DNA of 64,000 nt from Pohlia nutans (GCA_022496805.1 CM040089.1:45864372-45928371); one strand, 5' to 3'. Counted from the first letter of the stretch, positions 35,344 to 48,059 are shown. The notes: a model not told the origin generated them from the sequence alone. Translations and numbers: made by a program.

Positions 35344-36273
35344 CTTGGTATTACTCAAGAACTGAAGGAATAAATGTTGTTATGGGTAAATATCTCTGAC
35401 TAGGCATTGCTCTGCAAAGAATGTGCCAGGCCAAGAATGTGATGGCTCAGGAATTGGTTCAGTTTTGCTGCTCATTCTGTCTGACTGATTTGCCTGTGCC
35501 GCCAACAACTTCTCTGTCAACCTCGTCCCCAGGTATTAATTGCAGGTCCAGAGTATCTACATCGCTTTGTATGTAGATCATGCATATATAAATTTTCAAT
35601 TCTTGTTCAGTGAGCTGCATTTCAACTTTCTTGCATTTCAACTTTCTTGGCATGAATCACATTTTCTTCAGTTTCCTGATGTGGGTTGAGATGAAAATGA
35701 ATGTAGGCTGGTTTCAATTGGAGCTTCTTATACCTAAACAGTTTCCTGATCATATACCTGATGAGTAAAAGTTGAACACGTTAGTCGCAGAATGAATCAG
35801 AGTGTGACGCAGAGAATTCATGTTAGGACGGAAGGTAGAAGATGCTATTTGCACTCGTATTTGCAGTATATATCTAAGAGTTTGCTTTTTGAAAATTAGA
35901 TTCCACAGATTACTTTCAGTAAAAGAGTCAAATCTATTGAGATCAAATTTTTATCACTATTAGTGTAAGAATTTCATATGCAATTTCAATGTTGAGAGGT
36001 TGTAGACCTATCGTAAGTGGCAGTAGACAACGCCATTCTTGTCTCCAGTTGCCATAAATGTTTAGCCAAATCATGTTTTACACCTTTTGCTAATAAGTCC
36101 AAGCAAGTGCATTGGAAGAGACGAGTTGATGTTGGTAACAAGAGTTAACCACAATTACAATATATAATACTTACTAAATCAGTGGGTTGGGAATTGTGCT
36201 ATGCATGCAACCAAATGTCCAAGTGCGACAGGTCGTGCATGCTCCTTGGTACAAGGCAATGATGTGCCCATGT
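35344..36273. other. Intergenic stretch, no gene recognised
   Basis: It contains short direct repeats of GCATTTCAACTTTCTTG (35619-35653). The open frames are short and featureless. Confidence 0.4.
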
Positions 36274-36508
36274 AGGATGGACAAAAATTACCATGGTTTG
36301 TATGACAAAGGCATAGGGGCCAGAAATTCAAGCCACCCGCGGTAGTGGTCATGCCACTCACGGTAAAGCAAAAGCCACCCCGCGTCTTTCGGCATCAAGG
36401 TCGCGTCGCTTGTGCTCTATCGTGAATGGCTTTACCTTTACCGCGGGTGGTCTGTGCTACTGGGCTCCATGCCTTTGCCACACAGAGTATGGTTGTTTTG
36501 GTCCATCC
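36274..36508. repeat. Fold-back inverted repeat, GC-richer
   Basis: The left arm GGATGGACAAAAATTACCAT, with GACAAAGGCATAGGGGCC and AAGCCACCCGCGGTA, is matched in reverse by TACCGCGGGTGGTC, GGGCTCCATGCCTTTGCC and TATGGTTGTTTTGGTCCATCC. The arms are about 80 bp and imperfect, with a ~60-bp spacer. It is probably a MITE. A short ORF over the right arm is not convincing. Confidence 0.65.
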
Positions 36509-37174
36509 AAACCGACTCATGCCAACTAGTTGGGGTTGGGATTGTTGCCATCTAGTTGGGAATGGTGGTTGGGGTTGTTGCTATGTACATGCTTCTGGCG
36601 AGTTTTGTATACAAGAGTTTGCTTTAATCCACGGTAGACTTCGATTCCCGTGTTCTTGAGGCATGCATAGACAAACCGACCCCCAACATTCAAACTCTTT
36701 ATTCACAATGGTATACAAGTCAACATTGTGATTATTATATTATTATGTTATGATAGAAACAATGTTTTGAACATTGCATCTTTTGAAACTAAAAGCATCT
36801 AATGTAGTGTGCCTCACACACATGCCCTACACCAATGTTTTGTAGGAGGGACTCCTGCGCCTATTCTAGTGCAAGTCATGGAGGTCATGCGGCCACTTCT
36901 ATTGCCTTCCACAGGAGCCTCCGCGTGTTCTACGTGGAAATAAAGTTCTCACTCAAAAACTTTCTTAGATCAAAATATTCTTCGATTTTTGCATGCAGCG
37001 AGTATAAAAACCTTGACTCTAAATCCCCTCCCTCAACGTAAATGCAAACACTATTCACCCTCGGGCCTAATTATCTGAAATTTCCATTTTGGACATTTTA
37101 GAGATTTTTTTTACTTTTAAAAAGTGAGTCCCAACCGACACACAAAAATAGAGCCCAGTTCTTGTCCTCATGCA

Positions 37175-37500
37175 TTAACCACTAACTGCCCAACCTAGCA
37201 TTTTTTGCTTGATGTACAAAAGCAAACTCCGTTTTCTCATCCATCATGCACTTTTTGTAATGTGGATTTTTAATATAATTATTAATAGAAAATTAGCTCC
37301 GTACAACTTTTATTCATACATAAAGTTCAAGATATCTCTCTTAGATGTATTTTATTATGCATCTTTGCAAACCTGGAGAGAGGTGAGGACGTTTAGAGGT
37401 TACCCCATAAATGCCTAGAGCCCTCTCCAAATTTGGCAGTTTTGCAAAAATGCATTATAAATGCAACTATGAAGGATATTTTGGATATTTAGAATTTAAA
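37175..37500. mobile_element. Short TTAA family A derivative and adjoining end fragment
   Basis: 37175-37403 is an internally deleted family A element (229 bp): TTAACCACTAACTGCCC at the left, GGACGTTTAGAGGTTAC at the right, with the internal TCATCCATCATGCACTTTTT and TACAACTTTTATTCATACAT kept. It is followed at once by another left-end fragment, TTACCCCATAAATGCCTAGA...AGTTTTGCAAAAATGCATTA. Confidence 0.65.
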
Positions 37501-37779
37501 ATATTCACAACTTGACAAACATGCAAATGGTGTTGGTTCTCATGGCACAAAATGTTTTTTTGAAGCTCTAAGAAAAAATTGACAAAATTTAAAGTAGTTC
37601 CGAATTATAGTGCACAAAACCGAGTTTTAGACATGGCTAACTTTAAAATTCATTTTCTTTCAAATCACAATTGAGTTTTCCTTCAAACTTCCATAGTAAT
37701 GTGTTATATGTCGCATACTACAACTTTTGCATATTTGCTTTTGGACTTTGCCCATTGATGCTCATAGTATAGTTGTTTG

Positions 37780-38675
37780 AATGGAAAAGTTTCAAATCAA
37801 TACTCAGTTTTGTTCGTCACTGTATACAAACAGAAAATGACGGCTGAGATCTGTGTGGGAGAAAATGATTTCTCCCGTGCAATGCTGGACTGCAATAAAT
37901 GGCCCCCAAAACTCTCCCCTCGAAATTGCCGGCGGTTTGTGGAGTGTAGGGATCGTGAGGATTGTATATCTGAACTGGAGAGTGATGGTTTTGCTATTCT
38001 CCAGTGATCACCACGAAGCCGCCGACCGACAGTGAAGGCCAATTCGGAAGTTGTGAAGCTGAATTCTACCTCTAGGGGAGCTTGTGAGGCCGAAGACGCT
38101 CCAGGTGGGCAAGCCGACGGCCAGGCGGCTGCGAACAGCACATCGACAGCCGCAGCTCCGACGTCGCGCAAGAAATCAGGGAGACGTTGGGTTCATTGTG
38201 TACGCCGCGCAGCAATTGACTTAGGGTTTCACAAGAAAAACTGTGAGAGCTCAGTCCGTTTCCTTGCGACCGTTGCTTCTAGACTTCTTTGCCATTTAGC
38301 GATTGCTTCTCGGGAATTCTGCCAAGTGACGACACGGGAGTACTTCTTCAGTCAGCCCCAGGCTTCCAGATGAACTTTCAATCTGCAGCTCTCTGTAGAA
38401 ACTCATCCAGTCACTTGGATTCTCTTGTATATATTCGTGTTTTTTTCATGGTAGAATCTGCTTCACCCTTGCTAACTACACGTACACGCATGGGTGGGGT
38501 TTAAGCGTCCACGTACGTCTTTGGCCAACTCTCCGATCATCCGGTTGCGTGATCATTGTGTTTAAAAGTTTGTGGGGGCATACGATATTTTGAGATAACC
38601 TTGGGATGGTTCTTCACAAGCTGAATTAATAGAATGAGTCATCCGTCTGTCTACACTGTTGAGCCACGTTTTGCT
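37780..38675 (+). other. Unassigned GC-richer segment, possible displaced gene 5' region
   Basis: This segment is clearly richer in G+C than its left neighbour. It includes CTTAGGGTTTCACAAG (38219-38234), a common plant 5'-leader motif, and several overlapping open frames (such as 38032-38373, rich in Ala, Ser and Gly), none with a known domain. It directly precedes the EF-G duplicate, and the OBERON-like gene follows that copy on the same strand. It may therefore be promoter/leader sequence of that gene pushed away by the duplication, or a separate unrecognised first exon. Confidence 0.3.
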
Positions 38676-40758
38676 GAATCGATCAGGAGCAGATCCTTGG
38701 AAAGTTATTGATCAGGTTATTTTGCTTCAAATCATGATCATACCACTGCTTGTTGAATGTTCTCCTGGCACTTTCGGGGTTTGATGACTTTGTTAGCTAG
38801 GTAGTCTGGCCACTATTGCTGTGCTTTGTTCAGCATATACTTAAAAACTTACCATGTGTCGTCAAGCAAGTAATATGGATTCGGGGTTTTGCCAATGGGA
38901 TGCAGGTGAGGAAAAAGTTGAAACACAATTGTTCAGCTGTTCAGTTTCCCATCGGGTTGGAAGACCAAATTACGGGCCTCGTCGACCTCGTCCACAATCA
39001 AGCCTACTACTTTCAGGGTGCTCACGGGTATGTCTTGTGCTACTAAATCAAGATGCTATTGCTGGGCGTTGTTCAATAAATGTGTTGCTCATCTCATCTA
39101 CTTCTATTTGACTGTTGTAGCAGTATGTGAAGCTTTTACTTCTGGATTAACATGTCTTCTGTAAATGCAGAGAGAAGGTGCTGAAGGGGGACATTCCGAG
39201 TGAGATCGCGGCAGAAGTGGCTGAGAAAAGGCGGGAGCTTATTGAGTCTGTTTCAGAGGTGGATGACGAGTTAGCAGATTTATTTCTCAATGACCAACCA
39301 ATCACGGCTGATGTTCTTTCGGTAGGTTTTGAATTTGCTTTTCCTTTATGTGTGTCTATCTAGATTTTTAGAATTTTAGCCTTGGCGGATGCTTTGCTGT
39401 CACAAGTCTTTCAGCTATACTTCTTGACTATCGACGTACTCGAATGACATGCCTGTGCGAGGAGAAGTCAACGTTATCTGGTGCCCTGTCTCTCGCTAAA
39501 GCTTGGATGCATTGGCACTTCCTTGGGAATTTATTACAATGCGGTGTTAATCTGATACGGGGATGAATATTTTGCACTTGCAGGCTGCGGTGCGACGAGC
39601 CACTCTTAACCTGCAGTTTATACCTGTATTTATGGGTAGTGCATTTAAGAACAAGGTATGAATTTTTTCATCTTGCATTCATGATGGATTCATTACGTGG
39701 CAAGAGTCGCTAGAATCGTTTTATAGTTGACATCGGTTCTGCCTTGAATCATACTAATGTTAACCTGGTCAAAGAATCAGTGTGGATGGTCGATTCTCAG
39801 GCTGTGTCACGATCAGCAAGATTCGCACGTTCTTTTGCTACTTTGTGGCAATGGGCTCATTTGACAGTGATTTGGTATTTGGATTCCCAGTTGTTGATAA
39901 TTGATTATAATGCAAGACAATGCTGTAATGCGGTGTAGAGGTTGCTTGAACGCTGTGTTTACTTGCTTATTACAGGGAGTCCAACTTCTTTTAGATGGTG
40001 TTGTGGAGTATTTGCCCAATCCACTCGAGGTCAACAACCATGCGCTTGATCAGAACAAGAACGAAGAAAAGGTATTTTCAAACAGTTTCATTTGCAATAA
40101 TGATGTATTAGGGGTTCCAGCTATATTGGACAGCAATTCTTTTGTTTATTGAATCTGCAATCTTGTATTGTGTTCTTTTGAGTATGACGACTTCCAGATT
40201 CCTGTATGTACACTTAATATACTGTCTGATTTCATGGTCTGTGTCGAGACGCTCTAGCTGTGCATGATCTTTTCTAGTTTTGTTCATTGTTGTCTCCACT
40301 TTGACACTTTATTGTTCTGTGGTTTTGCTGTCACTGATATAATATCCGTTTTTGCAGGTGGATCTCACCGGGTCTCCAGATGGTAAGCTTGTAGCACTGG
40401 CCTTCAAACTGGAAGAAGGTCGTTTTGGCCAACTTACATACCTGAGGTATGCAATCATCTGTGGTCTCACTCTGTCTTGATGTTGCTTTGCAATGGTGAT
40501 GACAGTTGCCTTGCTGCTTACTCAGGACTCATCCTGACAGTGTGGTCAGTTTACAGAGTCAGGACCCTTGCATGTACCAGACATTTCTCATTTATGTGTA
40601 TTTAGTTGTCTTTGTCCAGAATGTCGCATGAATACTTGATAATTTTAGATTCGACCTTTTATTGTTAGGACATCTAGGTCGTTTTTTTGGTAGCTTTGGA
40701 TATTGATGTTATCATTAGTGTAGCGCCTGTGCATTATTATCCTGAGTTATCGTTAAGT
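38676..40758 (+). pseudogene. Inverted partial duplicate of the mitochondrial EF-G gene
   Basis: A 2,083-bp reverse-complement copy of 21662-23744. Position x here corresponds to 62420 minus x there, with no indel over the whole length. It holds the last 40 nt of exon 2 (38676-38715) and exons 3-7 (38906-39027, 39171-39321, 39584-39655, 39976-40071, 40358-40446) with all introns, and it stops in intron 7. The only difference I noticed is at 38810 (C, against T in the gene, intron 2). It lacks start, G1 motif, domains III-V and promoter, so it cannot give EF-G. The copied splice sites remain intact and could join transcripts reading through from the left. Confidence 0.95.
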
Positions 40759-41059
40759 CTCAAAACAGCTCCCAAATTTGCGAGTTTATTGACATTTGAC
40801 CTTTTAAAGTTTTTGAGCCTTGGATTGTATTACTGGGGACCTTGAATGAGCATTTGTCGGATATGTATGTATGTAACAGTGCACGCACTTGATTGGCTAT
40901 CATTGAGTGTTTGTATCTTCTCAGGACCGAATGAACCGATAGTATCTTCCATCGCCGCCTTCCCTTGAGGTTTTTCTGACGATGTGACTGTGGCTGGCAC
41001 ATCGTATTGCCTCGCTTTGACAAGGATCCGTCGATATCCCCACGCCTCCTTCTTCAATC

Positions 41060-43668
41060 ATGCAGCGAGACAGCAATGCCCTGGATCCTACCGACCCAAC
41101 ACATGTGGGAAATCAGTCGTTTCCAATTTCTCCCGGAATTGTAGGTTCCTCGGACCCTCCACCGGTACCTGTACGCATTCCTAGAGAGCCAGTTCCGCAA
41201 AGTGGGAGAGGCGAAGGTTGGCCTTATGCTCCGCAGGGCTGGCCGAAACCTGATGACAAATGGGGTTGGAGAGTGGGAAAGCGAGCATCAGCGAGTTCGC
41301 TGTGGAGCGATAGATATGTCACGCTACCCAGGAGCCTTTTGAAAGGCAGAAGGACCGTTGAATTCGCCAGTCGAAAGAGTCTAGTGGAGTATTGTAAGCT
41401 CAACTTTCCTCAAATGGTAGACCCTTTCAACATCTTCAAAGCGTTTGACTGGAAGGTTCCTGCATCCAAGGATTCGGAACCCACAGGCAGACGGGAACCT
41501 ATAGCCAAACGGGACAAACCGACACCGACGGATGCAGACGCTAACTGCGTGCAGTCGAAGAAACCATGTAGGGCAGGAAATCCACATTGCATTCTTACCA
41601 AGGCAATGGATGGTGGGTCCCAGTCGCCGGGGAGCTTGGTCTGTCACGTATGCTGCTCTGAGCCTAACTTTTGCCGACAGTGTAAGTGTGTCCTATGTTG
41701 CGAGTTTTTCCAGCCAACTGCCGATGATTTCAGTGTCGTTCGGTGCCTCAACCTTCCTGTCCCTGGGCAAGGCATATGCGGACATGCAGCCCATCTTGAG
41801 TGTGCATTGAATTCTCAGTTAGCCGGGGTTATCAAGAAGAACGGGCTGGATTTGGAGTATATTTGCCGACGCTGTGATAGGAAGACAGATTTGAGAGACA
41901 CTGTCAGTCACTTATTGGAGGCCATGACCCAAAATGCTACACAGTTCATGGTTGAAAATATTCTCCAGCTTGCGTTGCGAACAGTGCAAGACTCAGAAGT
42001 CGAGGCTCATAGTCCAGGAAAGACTTGGGCGACCTTGATTGCTGATGCTCTTAAGAAGATACGAAAGGGAGCTGTTATTGTTGAGGTTTATAAAGAGTTG
42101 ACCGAGCAGCTGCATGGGCTTCCATCAGGTGACTCCTCTTAAAATGTTTTGCAATAGGTCCTAAAGCTGAAAATCGGTTTGAAGTTCGGTTCGCTCGATT
42201 GGTTGTTTTCCAGATAATTGAGGCATAACATGAGCTAGTGGTGTTTCAGGACAAGGGGTCCATGATAAAAAAATACCACATGAAGTATTCAACTGGTGAG
42301 TCAACGTCCAATTGTGAAGTGCGATGCATATCATGTCTTTTATAAATTTGGTTGTGCTAGTTGGTGGAAGTGCTTGGGGTTATCAGACTCGAGAACCCAC
42401 TGTTGCTGTTCTTCGTAGGTCCGTCTTGTGACTCTTGGGACGAAACCTTAGAGGATTTTGTCTTTGCTCATATACCAATGTTCTGTGTTGGACATTGGAT
42501 CAATAGTGCATAACTATCTGTCGAGCATATTTCGAACTTCCGGAGCCCTGACATTGGCATGCGATTACCGGCACATGAAGGTCTGGAGCGAGGGGACGGG
42601 AAAGAGCATGGGAGGATTCACCGCATCTTGCTGCGGCTAATTCAGAGAAGTTGGCTGCTCATGTCATCTCCGTGGGCTCTCCTGATCTCTCCACTAGCCT
42701 CCGGATCCAAGACAAAAGTCAAAGCAAGCCTCTTGATAGAACCCAGCAAGGTGGCTTGTATGATGCGTCTCCTGCTGTACATAGGGTCGGCGCTTTGCCC
42801 GTATGCCATGGAGGTGATGGAGTTGCTACCACTAGTGACACAAGTCTTCAACCCGTTGTCAATGTGGAGCCTTCCGAGCATCTGTTACAGTGTATACCTT
42901 CGCTGTTGAGTCGCTTGAATCAGAGTGCGTGCAAACCTCCAACTTTGTCTATTGAAGAGCACATTAGACAGTGTGAAGCTATATCAGTCAGGGTGAAGCG
43001 TGCTGGTCAGCTCAAAACCCCGCCAGGTATGTACACTCAAGGAACCTTTTGAATTCAGATTCCAAACCTCCAAGTTTGTCTCCACACTTATTTATAGCTG
43101 GTTTTCAAGAAAGTGAGATTGTTCAGGTTCACATTGTGGAAATTCTCCTTGTGCAGGGGAACGAGTCGTTCCAGTCTCTTCAAGTTCTGGGGCTACTAGT
43201 CGAAGTTTTCCCAACTCACAGGATGCAGGTGGAGGCGACGTGGATAGCGGACAGAGTGTAGAGGCGCCTAGTGCCGAGCCGCCAACAGAACCCAGCTTGG
43301 GGATGACTCTTGTTGCACGCTTGGAAGCACAGTGCGAGGGTCAGATCAGTGAGGCCCTAGAGAAGCTTAAGGGGGCACATGCATCAGAATATGCTACTGC
43401 TAAAGCATCACTGAATGCCCAGAAAAATATTGTAGTTGAACAGTACCGTGAGCTGGTGCGTCAGAAAGACAACCATCAACTTCTGAAGGATCGAAAAGAT
43501 GAACCGAGGAGACCAGCGATTGACCGTGCTCAATTACAGAAAGCACAGGAAGGGCAGAACGTATTTGAGTCCATGCTCGCTATCTCTCACGGCTTTGGCC
43601 AGGTTCCCCAGGAGTTTTTGCGGCAGTTCTTCAATTGGCCACCATCTGACACTGCTGAGGAGGCTTAA
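41060..43668 (+). CDS. OBERON-like PHD finger protein, four exons
   Basis: A land-plant nuclear regulator of the PHD_Oberon type; family members bind chromatin in meristem and developmental control. Proposed exons: 41060-42128, 42250-42295, 42581-43026, 43157-43668. All junctions are GT/AG and in phase (2,073 nt, 690 residues). The start at 41060 is the first ATG of the open frame. Residues 53-135 hold the family N-terminal module (GWPYAPQGWPKPDDKWGW, then WSDRYVTLP and the FDWKVP end). Residues about 195-273 are the Cys/His cluster (CHVCCSEPNFCRQCKCVLCC, CGHAAHLECAL, DLEYICRRCDRKTDL). The C-terminal exon looks coiled-coil rich. The 46-nt exon 2 and the exon 3 acceptor (weak pyrimidine tract) are the least certain points. 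Its upstream region is only about 300 bp before the EF-G duplicate. Confidence 0.85.
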
Positions 43669-44038
43669 GAAAGGTCGATTTCTACTCCAAACCTCACCCA
43701 ATGAGACAGTGGAGTTCAAATATAGGCCGACCTGGACCTTCTGGTTTGAAATGATTTTTCTAGGATCTACAGTTGAGGCACCACCTAGGTTCTACCAAAT
43801 GAATGACACTTTTGATGGTATATACAATGAATTTCGTCATAAAATGGAATGATGATTCAACGACTCTAACGGCTTTGCTTATTTGGTTTTGTTTTGAAAC
43901 CCTACCATGACATGACTTGTAGGAAACTCATCTCAATTGTGTTTGCATGTACACATGGTTGAATATGGTAGTTCGTGTGTGAGTGATGCAAAAGCCACAT
44001 ACTTATATTAAAAGATGACTATACTAAACATTTTAGGC
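43669..44038 (+). other. 3' flank of the OBERON-like gene
   Basis: Probable 3' UTR. A 117-codon frame overlapping the end of the gene (43499-43852) has no recognisable motif and lies in a different frame. Confidence 0.4.
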
Positions 44039-44158
44039 TAATATAACATTCAACAATATAAAAGAAGAATAGTTTAGTTTAATATAACATTCAACAACAT
44101 AAAAGAAGAATAGTTTAGGTTAATATAACATTCAACAACATAAAAGAAGAATAGTTGT
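44039..44158. repeat. 41-bp tandem repeat, three copies
   Basis: The unit TAATATAACATTCAACAAYA, followed by TAAAAGAAGAATAGTTTAG, starts at 44039, 44080 and 44121, an exact 41-bp period with very few changes. Confidence 0.9.
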
Positions 44159-44510
44159 GATAACATTGTATTGACCTTAGATATTCTCAACATGCTCTTT
44201 AGTTGACAAACCTCAAATACTAAGATTGCATAGATTGTGATATATTGGCATTTTAAGTGAAGGGAATTTTTTTGATACCTTGTCCAAATTTTGATTGTCC
44301 TTCATGTCAAAATTTTGCCACTCAATTTTTTGAAGAAAAGTTCTCTAATGTAGAAAATAATGTTATTTGTGTGATGATTTTTAAAGATATTGGATGGATA
44401 TAGCATCTCCTAAATGATATTGGCAATACATTGGCAAGTTACATGTGATTTTTTGCGAACTCAATTATTTATTAAACATCAATCCAAATGGAGAACATAA
44501 AATATGTACA

Positions 44511-44552
44511 GGAGGTTTGCACACACTCTCATTCAAACGTGTGCAAACCTCC
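44511..44552. repeat. Perfect 14-bp-arm hairpin
   Basis: GGAGGTTTGCACAC and GTGTGCAAACCTCC pair perfectly around a 14-nt loop. The right arm plus following bases (GTGCAAACCTCCAAC, 44541-44555) is identical to 42929-42943 in exon 3 of the OBERON-like gene. Confidence 0.8.
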
Positions 44553-46147
44553 AACAATAGTAGAAACAAAGAATTTAAAAATAAATTAAGTCTTTTTGCA
44601 AGAAGATTTTTTACAATAAAAGGTGTTAAGTGGTTTATGATGGGTGAGGGAAGGCAATATGGAGGCAACTTACTCTTCCCCAAAGCCAAGGCATCTTCCT
44701 TTGTTCAAGGTGCCTTCTTTTACAATTGAAGAAGTTTTTCAGTTGTAAATTTTTGCATTGTATGTCATAATTCAAAATACATTATGTCCCTACGAAGCTC
44801 TTTAGCAGATACATCTTTACAAAATTTTCAAAAAGTCGTACCAAATAATTATTAAAAAGGTCAATGGTTCAATTCACAATCGTTCCCAAAAGCAGCAACA
44901 GTCTTTTAGAGGGTTAATCACTGTACCTAAACACTAACCAAATTCAAACTAAAAAAATTATGTGAATACTTTGCAAATAGTTCCATTGTCTTCCATGTTT
45001 CTATAAATAACCTTATTTTGACTTTTTAATGATGTTTGATTACGAAACGGAATGTGATAGGTCTAAGATTTTGAAAAAGTATATGAAGTTAGAAATATTG
45101 AATTCGTGAATTTTTTTAATTACGAAAATTTGTTCTTCGTTTATTTAAAAAATATGCAAATGAAAAAATTTGATTTAGGTTCTTAATTTGGTATTGTAGG
45201 GTATACAATTGTAGCCATACGAAATGCTTATACATGACATAAAAATAAGAACCCAATCAATCAATGCATTTGTGTCACCATCAAAACGATGCTCGAACAC
45301 TGTGGTGAGCAAGGTGACGTCCCTGGCTTTGAAAAACGTCATTGGCTTTGAGAGAGATCAAGGGGGGTTCCAAACAAACAACACGCAACTGCGTTTTGTC
45401 TGAGGCCAAGATGGGTGCATATCATTTGTGGTTGGAAACTTTGTGAGATAACTCACCCATAGGTCCAAAGTACACATGTTATTAAATTGGAGTTCTAACT
45501 CATAAGTTATAGCTTTTCAAAGTTGGCAGTGTCACGAGACACATAAATAGGAATTGAGGGTGACACTCAAGGTTTTAAAAGACACCAGCCTAAAGGACGG
45601 TTAGTTCTTGTTTTTGAGCATCACTTTTACCTCTTTTTGTTCATTTTGTTGTGAATTCTTTTGGCTCTCGATAGCTAATACCAGCTTGAATATTTTGAAA
45701 AATATTAAAAGAATTTTTTGACCAATTTAACAATTATTCCCATGTCACCAAAGACATTCAAAAAAGGTCAAAAACGATTGTCATTTCATTGTTTTACTTC
45801 AAACGCTATAAACTTGCAATCTTCGAGGTCAAATTCTATGAAAGTTTTACCATGCATTCATTTGGTAGTTTAAAGCAAGATCCAATAGTTAGAGATGCCA
45901 AGAAATCATTTTTAAAAGGTTTATTTTAAACCGTGCCCGCACTGCCAATTCTCCCAAAATAAGCCTCTTTCTATCCATAACTTCTACTTACAAAGTCGGA
46001 ATCAAAAAGGAATCAAACACCCATTTTTGTATTAACATACCAAATTCACATTATATTCAAAAAATAAAGTTAGGATAAGAATTGACATTGTGAGAACCTA
46101 CTCGAACATTGAAAATGTCCTATTTAAGACACTTGGTCCTTTAGGGA
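44553..46147. other. AT-rich intergenic stretch
   Basis: No gene recognised. The end (46125-46151, TTGGTCCTTTAGGGATTAA) looks like a right terminus of the TTAA type, similar to that at 10347-10364, but I could not pair it with a left end. Confidence 0.35.
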
Positions 46148-46700
46148 TTAACCCTTTACCGCCTAGCCCTGTTCTACAAGAACCTCAAATATCTAGTGTT
46201 TTTTCTTTTAAAACTCTCTCTGTTGAAATTAGGGATATTATTAATAGTATTCAACCGTATAAATAAAAGCACAACTTAATCAAACAAGTGTCGGTTAAAC
46301 CTTGGTAAGATTGGATCTTTGGATTGGAAGATCGTAGTATGTCTTTGAACCGTATAATACACACTCAAAAATGAGATTTTGAAGGGTGTGTTTCTTCAAA
46401 GTTAAATAGAATTTGGGTTAAATTTTCAAAAAAAAAAGTGAAGTGGTTCAACAATGACTTATATAAGCACCTCTTCGTTGCAATCTTTTATGTCAAGAAC
46501 AAACACATAATTATTGTAAATTTTATAAGTGAGAGTGACTCATCCAAATACAGTTTAGGACAAAATTTATACGTATAAATATGAAAGGAGTTTGTACATT
46601 GATCAAGATCGGAATACATATACTAATGGAAATTGAACAAGAGAACATGATCCAAAAAATAAAAGAAGATAAAAGATTTTGAAACACAATAAATACCGCA
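46148..46700. mobile_element. TTAA family D arm (partial element)
   Basis: Begins TTAACCCTTTACCGCCTAGC and carries the family D arm sequence: AAACTCTCTCTGTTGAAATT, GTGTCGGTTAAACCTTGGTA, TAGTATGTCTTTGAACCGTA, GATCAAGATCGGAATACATA. It is diverged from the arms at 28615-31308 and 31480-31860. The opposite end was not found. Confidence 0.6.
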
Positions 46701-48059
46701 TAGTACATGTGTTGTAAATATTTGCTATATTTTGAGATATTTGCAGTAGTTTGGTGTTTGTAGAGAGGTGATTTGATAGCTTCTGAACTCCAAATCACAA
46801 TATTATTTTTGAAGTGTGTGCGTGAAACGGAAGCTCCACATCTAAACTTCAAACATTGATGTTAGCCCATGTACTTAGTCCATGTTTGATTTATGATGAT
46901 GGTACTTTCCGCTGAAGACACATGAGATAACATAGAGTAGAGTAGTCTTTACTATCTCTTTTTCTGTGGAACGAGTGTGTAAGGGAGCAAGTTGTTACGT
47001 GACGTGGCATCGAGTGCCAAGCCACATTAGATGGATGTAGCTTGTAGACTATGTTAGTTTATATAGTTCAGCTCAAAAAGGTTCATTCCCAAAAGAAGTT
47101 ACTCATGTTATGTTCATTTTGTTTCAAATTCTAAAATCTTTTTATATACTTGGAAAGCTCACAAAATGAAGATGAAGTTATTGATTGTTTGAAGAAAAAA
47201 TAAACTTCTATTGAGAAAATATTCACATTTAAAATTTTAAAACCAATTTTACAATTTTCTAAATTAAAAGTTATAGAAAAACAAATTATTTTCAAATCAA
47301 AAGTTGAATTGGAGGATACTAACATTAGGAATTCTCTTCATCAATTGAAGAAAAAAATGTTATTTAGAGTGAATAAAAACATACAAAATACAGGAAAAAT
47401 TGAGTTGCTTATTATTTTCAAATGTGAACATCTCCATATTGGAAGCATTTTTTTAAAGTAAAAACATATTGCTTAAATTCCCTCTTCTTATCATTCTAAA
47501 AGTGTAATTTTTATCAAATTTGAAGTGAAATTGCTTAATAGACAAAACATTTCATTGGGAATGGATCTTTTTTAGCACATCTATGGTCAAATTTAATTTA
47601 CGGAGTTTTCATTCATTTAGTATTTTATATGTATTGGCCTAATTAATGCTAACTAGGGTTTGAAAGTATTAGGTGGAGAAGCTCCCTTGACTTGGCATTC
47701 TTTGCAAATTAAGTCTTGTGAGTGTTTTTGGAGAGAGTCTGAGTTTGTAGTAAGGGTTTGTCTTTGGCTATGGAGGTTTGCCTTTGAGTAAACTTTATTG
47801 TTTCTCTTAGCACTTGTACTCTTCGATTCTCTTTTTATAGCGTGAGAGATAGCTTAGCTTATGTGTGTGTAGAAGTTTTATTAATGACTTGGTGTGAACC
47901 GTCGAGACGGTCCACTTTAGCGGTAACCTTTACCGCTAGAGTTTTGATCTATTTTGCATTTTATATTTGTCTAACCGGGACATTTTAGCCGATTAGACAA
48001 TTTCCCGCTTTGTGTGCATTTAGGTTTGGTTTTGATTGCCCTATTTTATGATGCCGTTT
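46701..48059. other. AT-rich intergenic stretch
   Basis: It contains AACCGTCGAGACGGTCC and GCGGTAACCTTTACCGC (47897-47938), two short perfect inverted repeats in a row. No coding signal. Confidence 0.35.

Noticed and set aside
36601..36660. Possible tRNA or SINE B box (CTTCGATTCCCG)
   Set aside because: No matching A box or cloverleaf around it.
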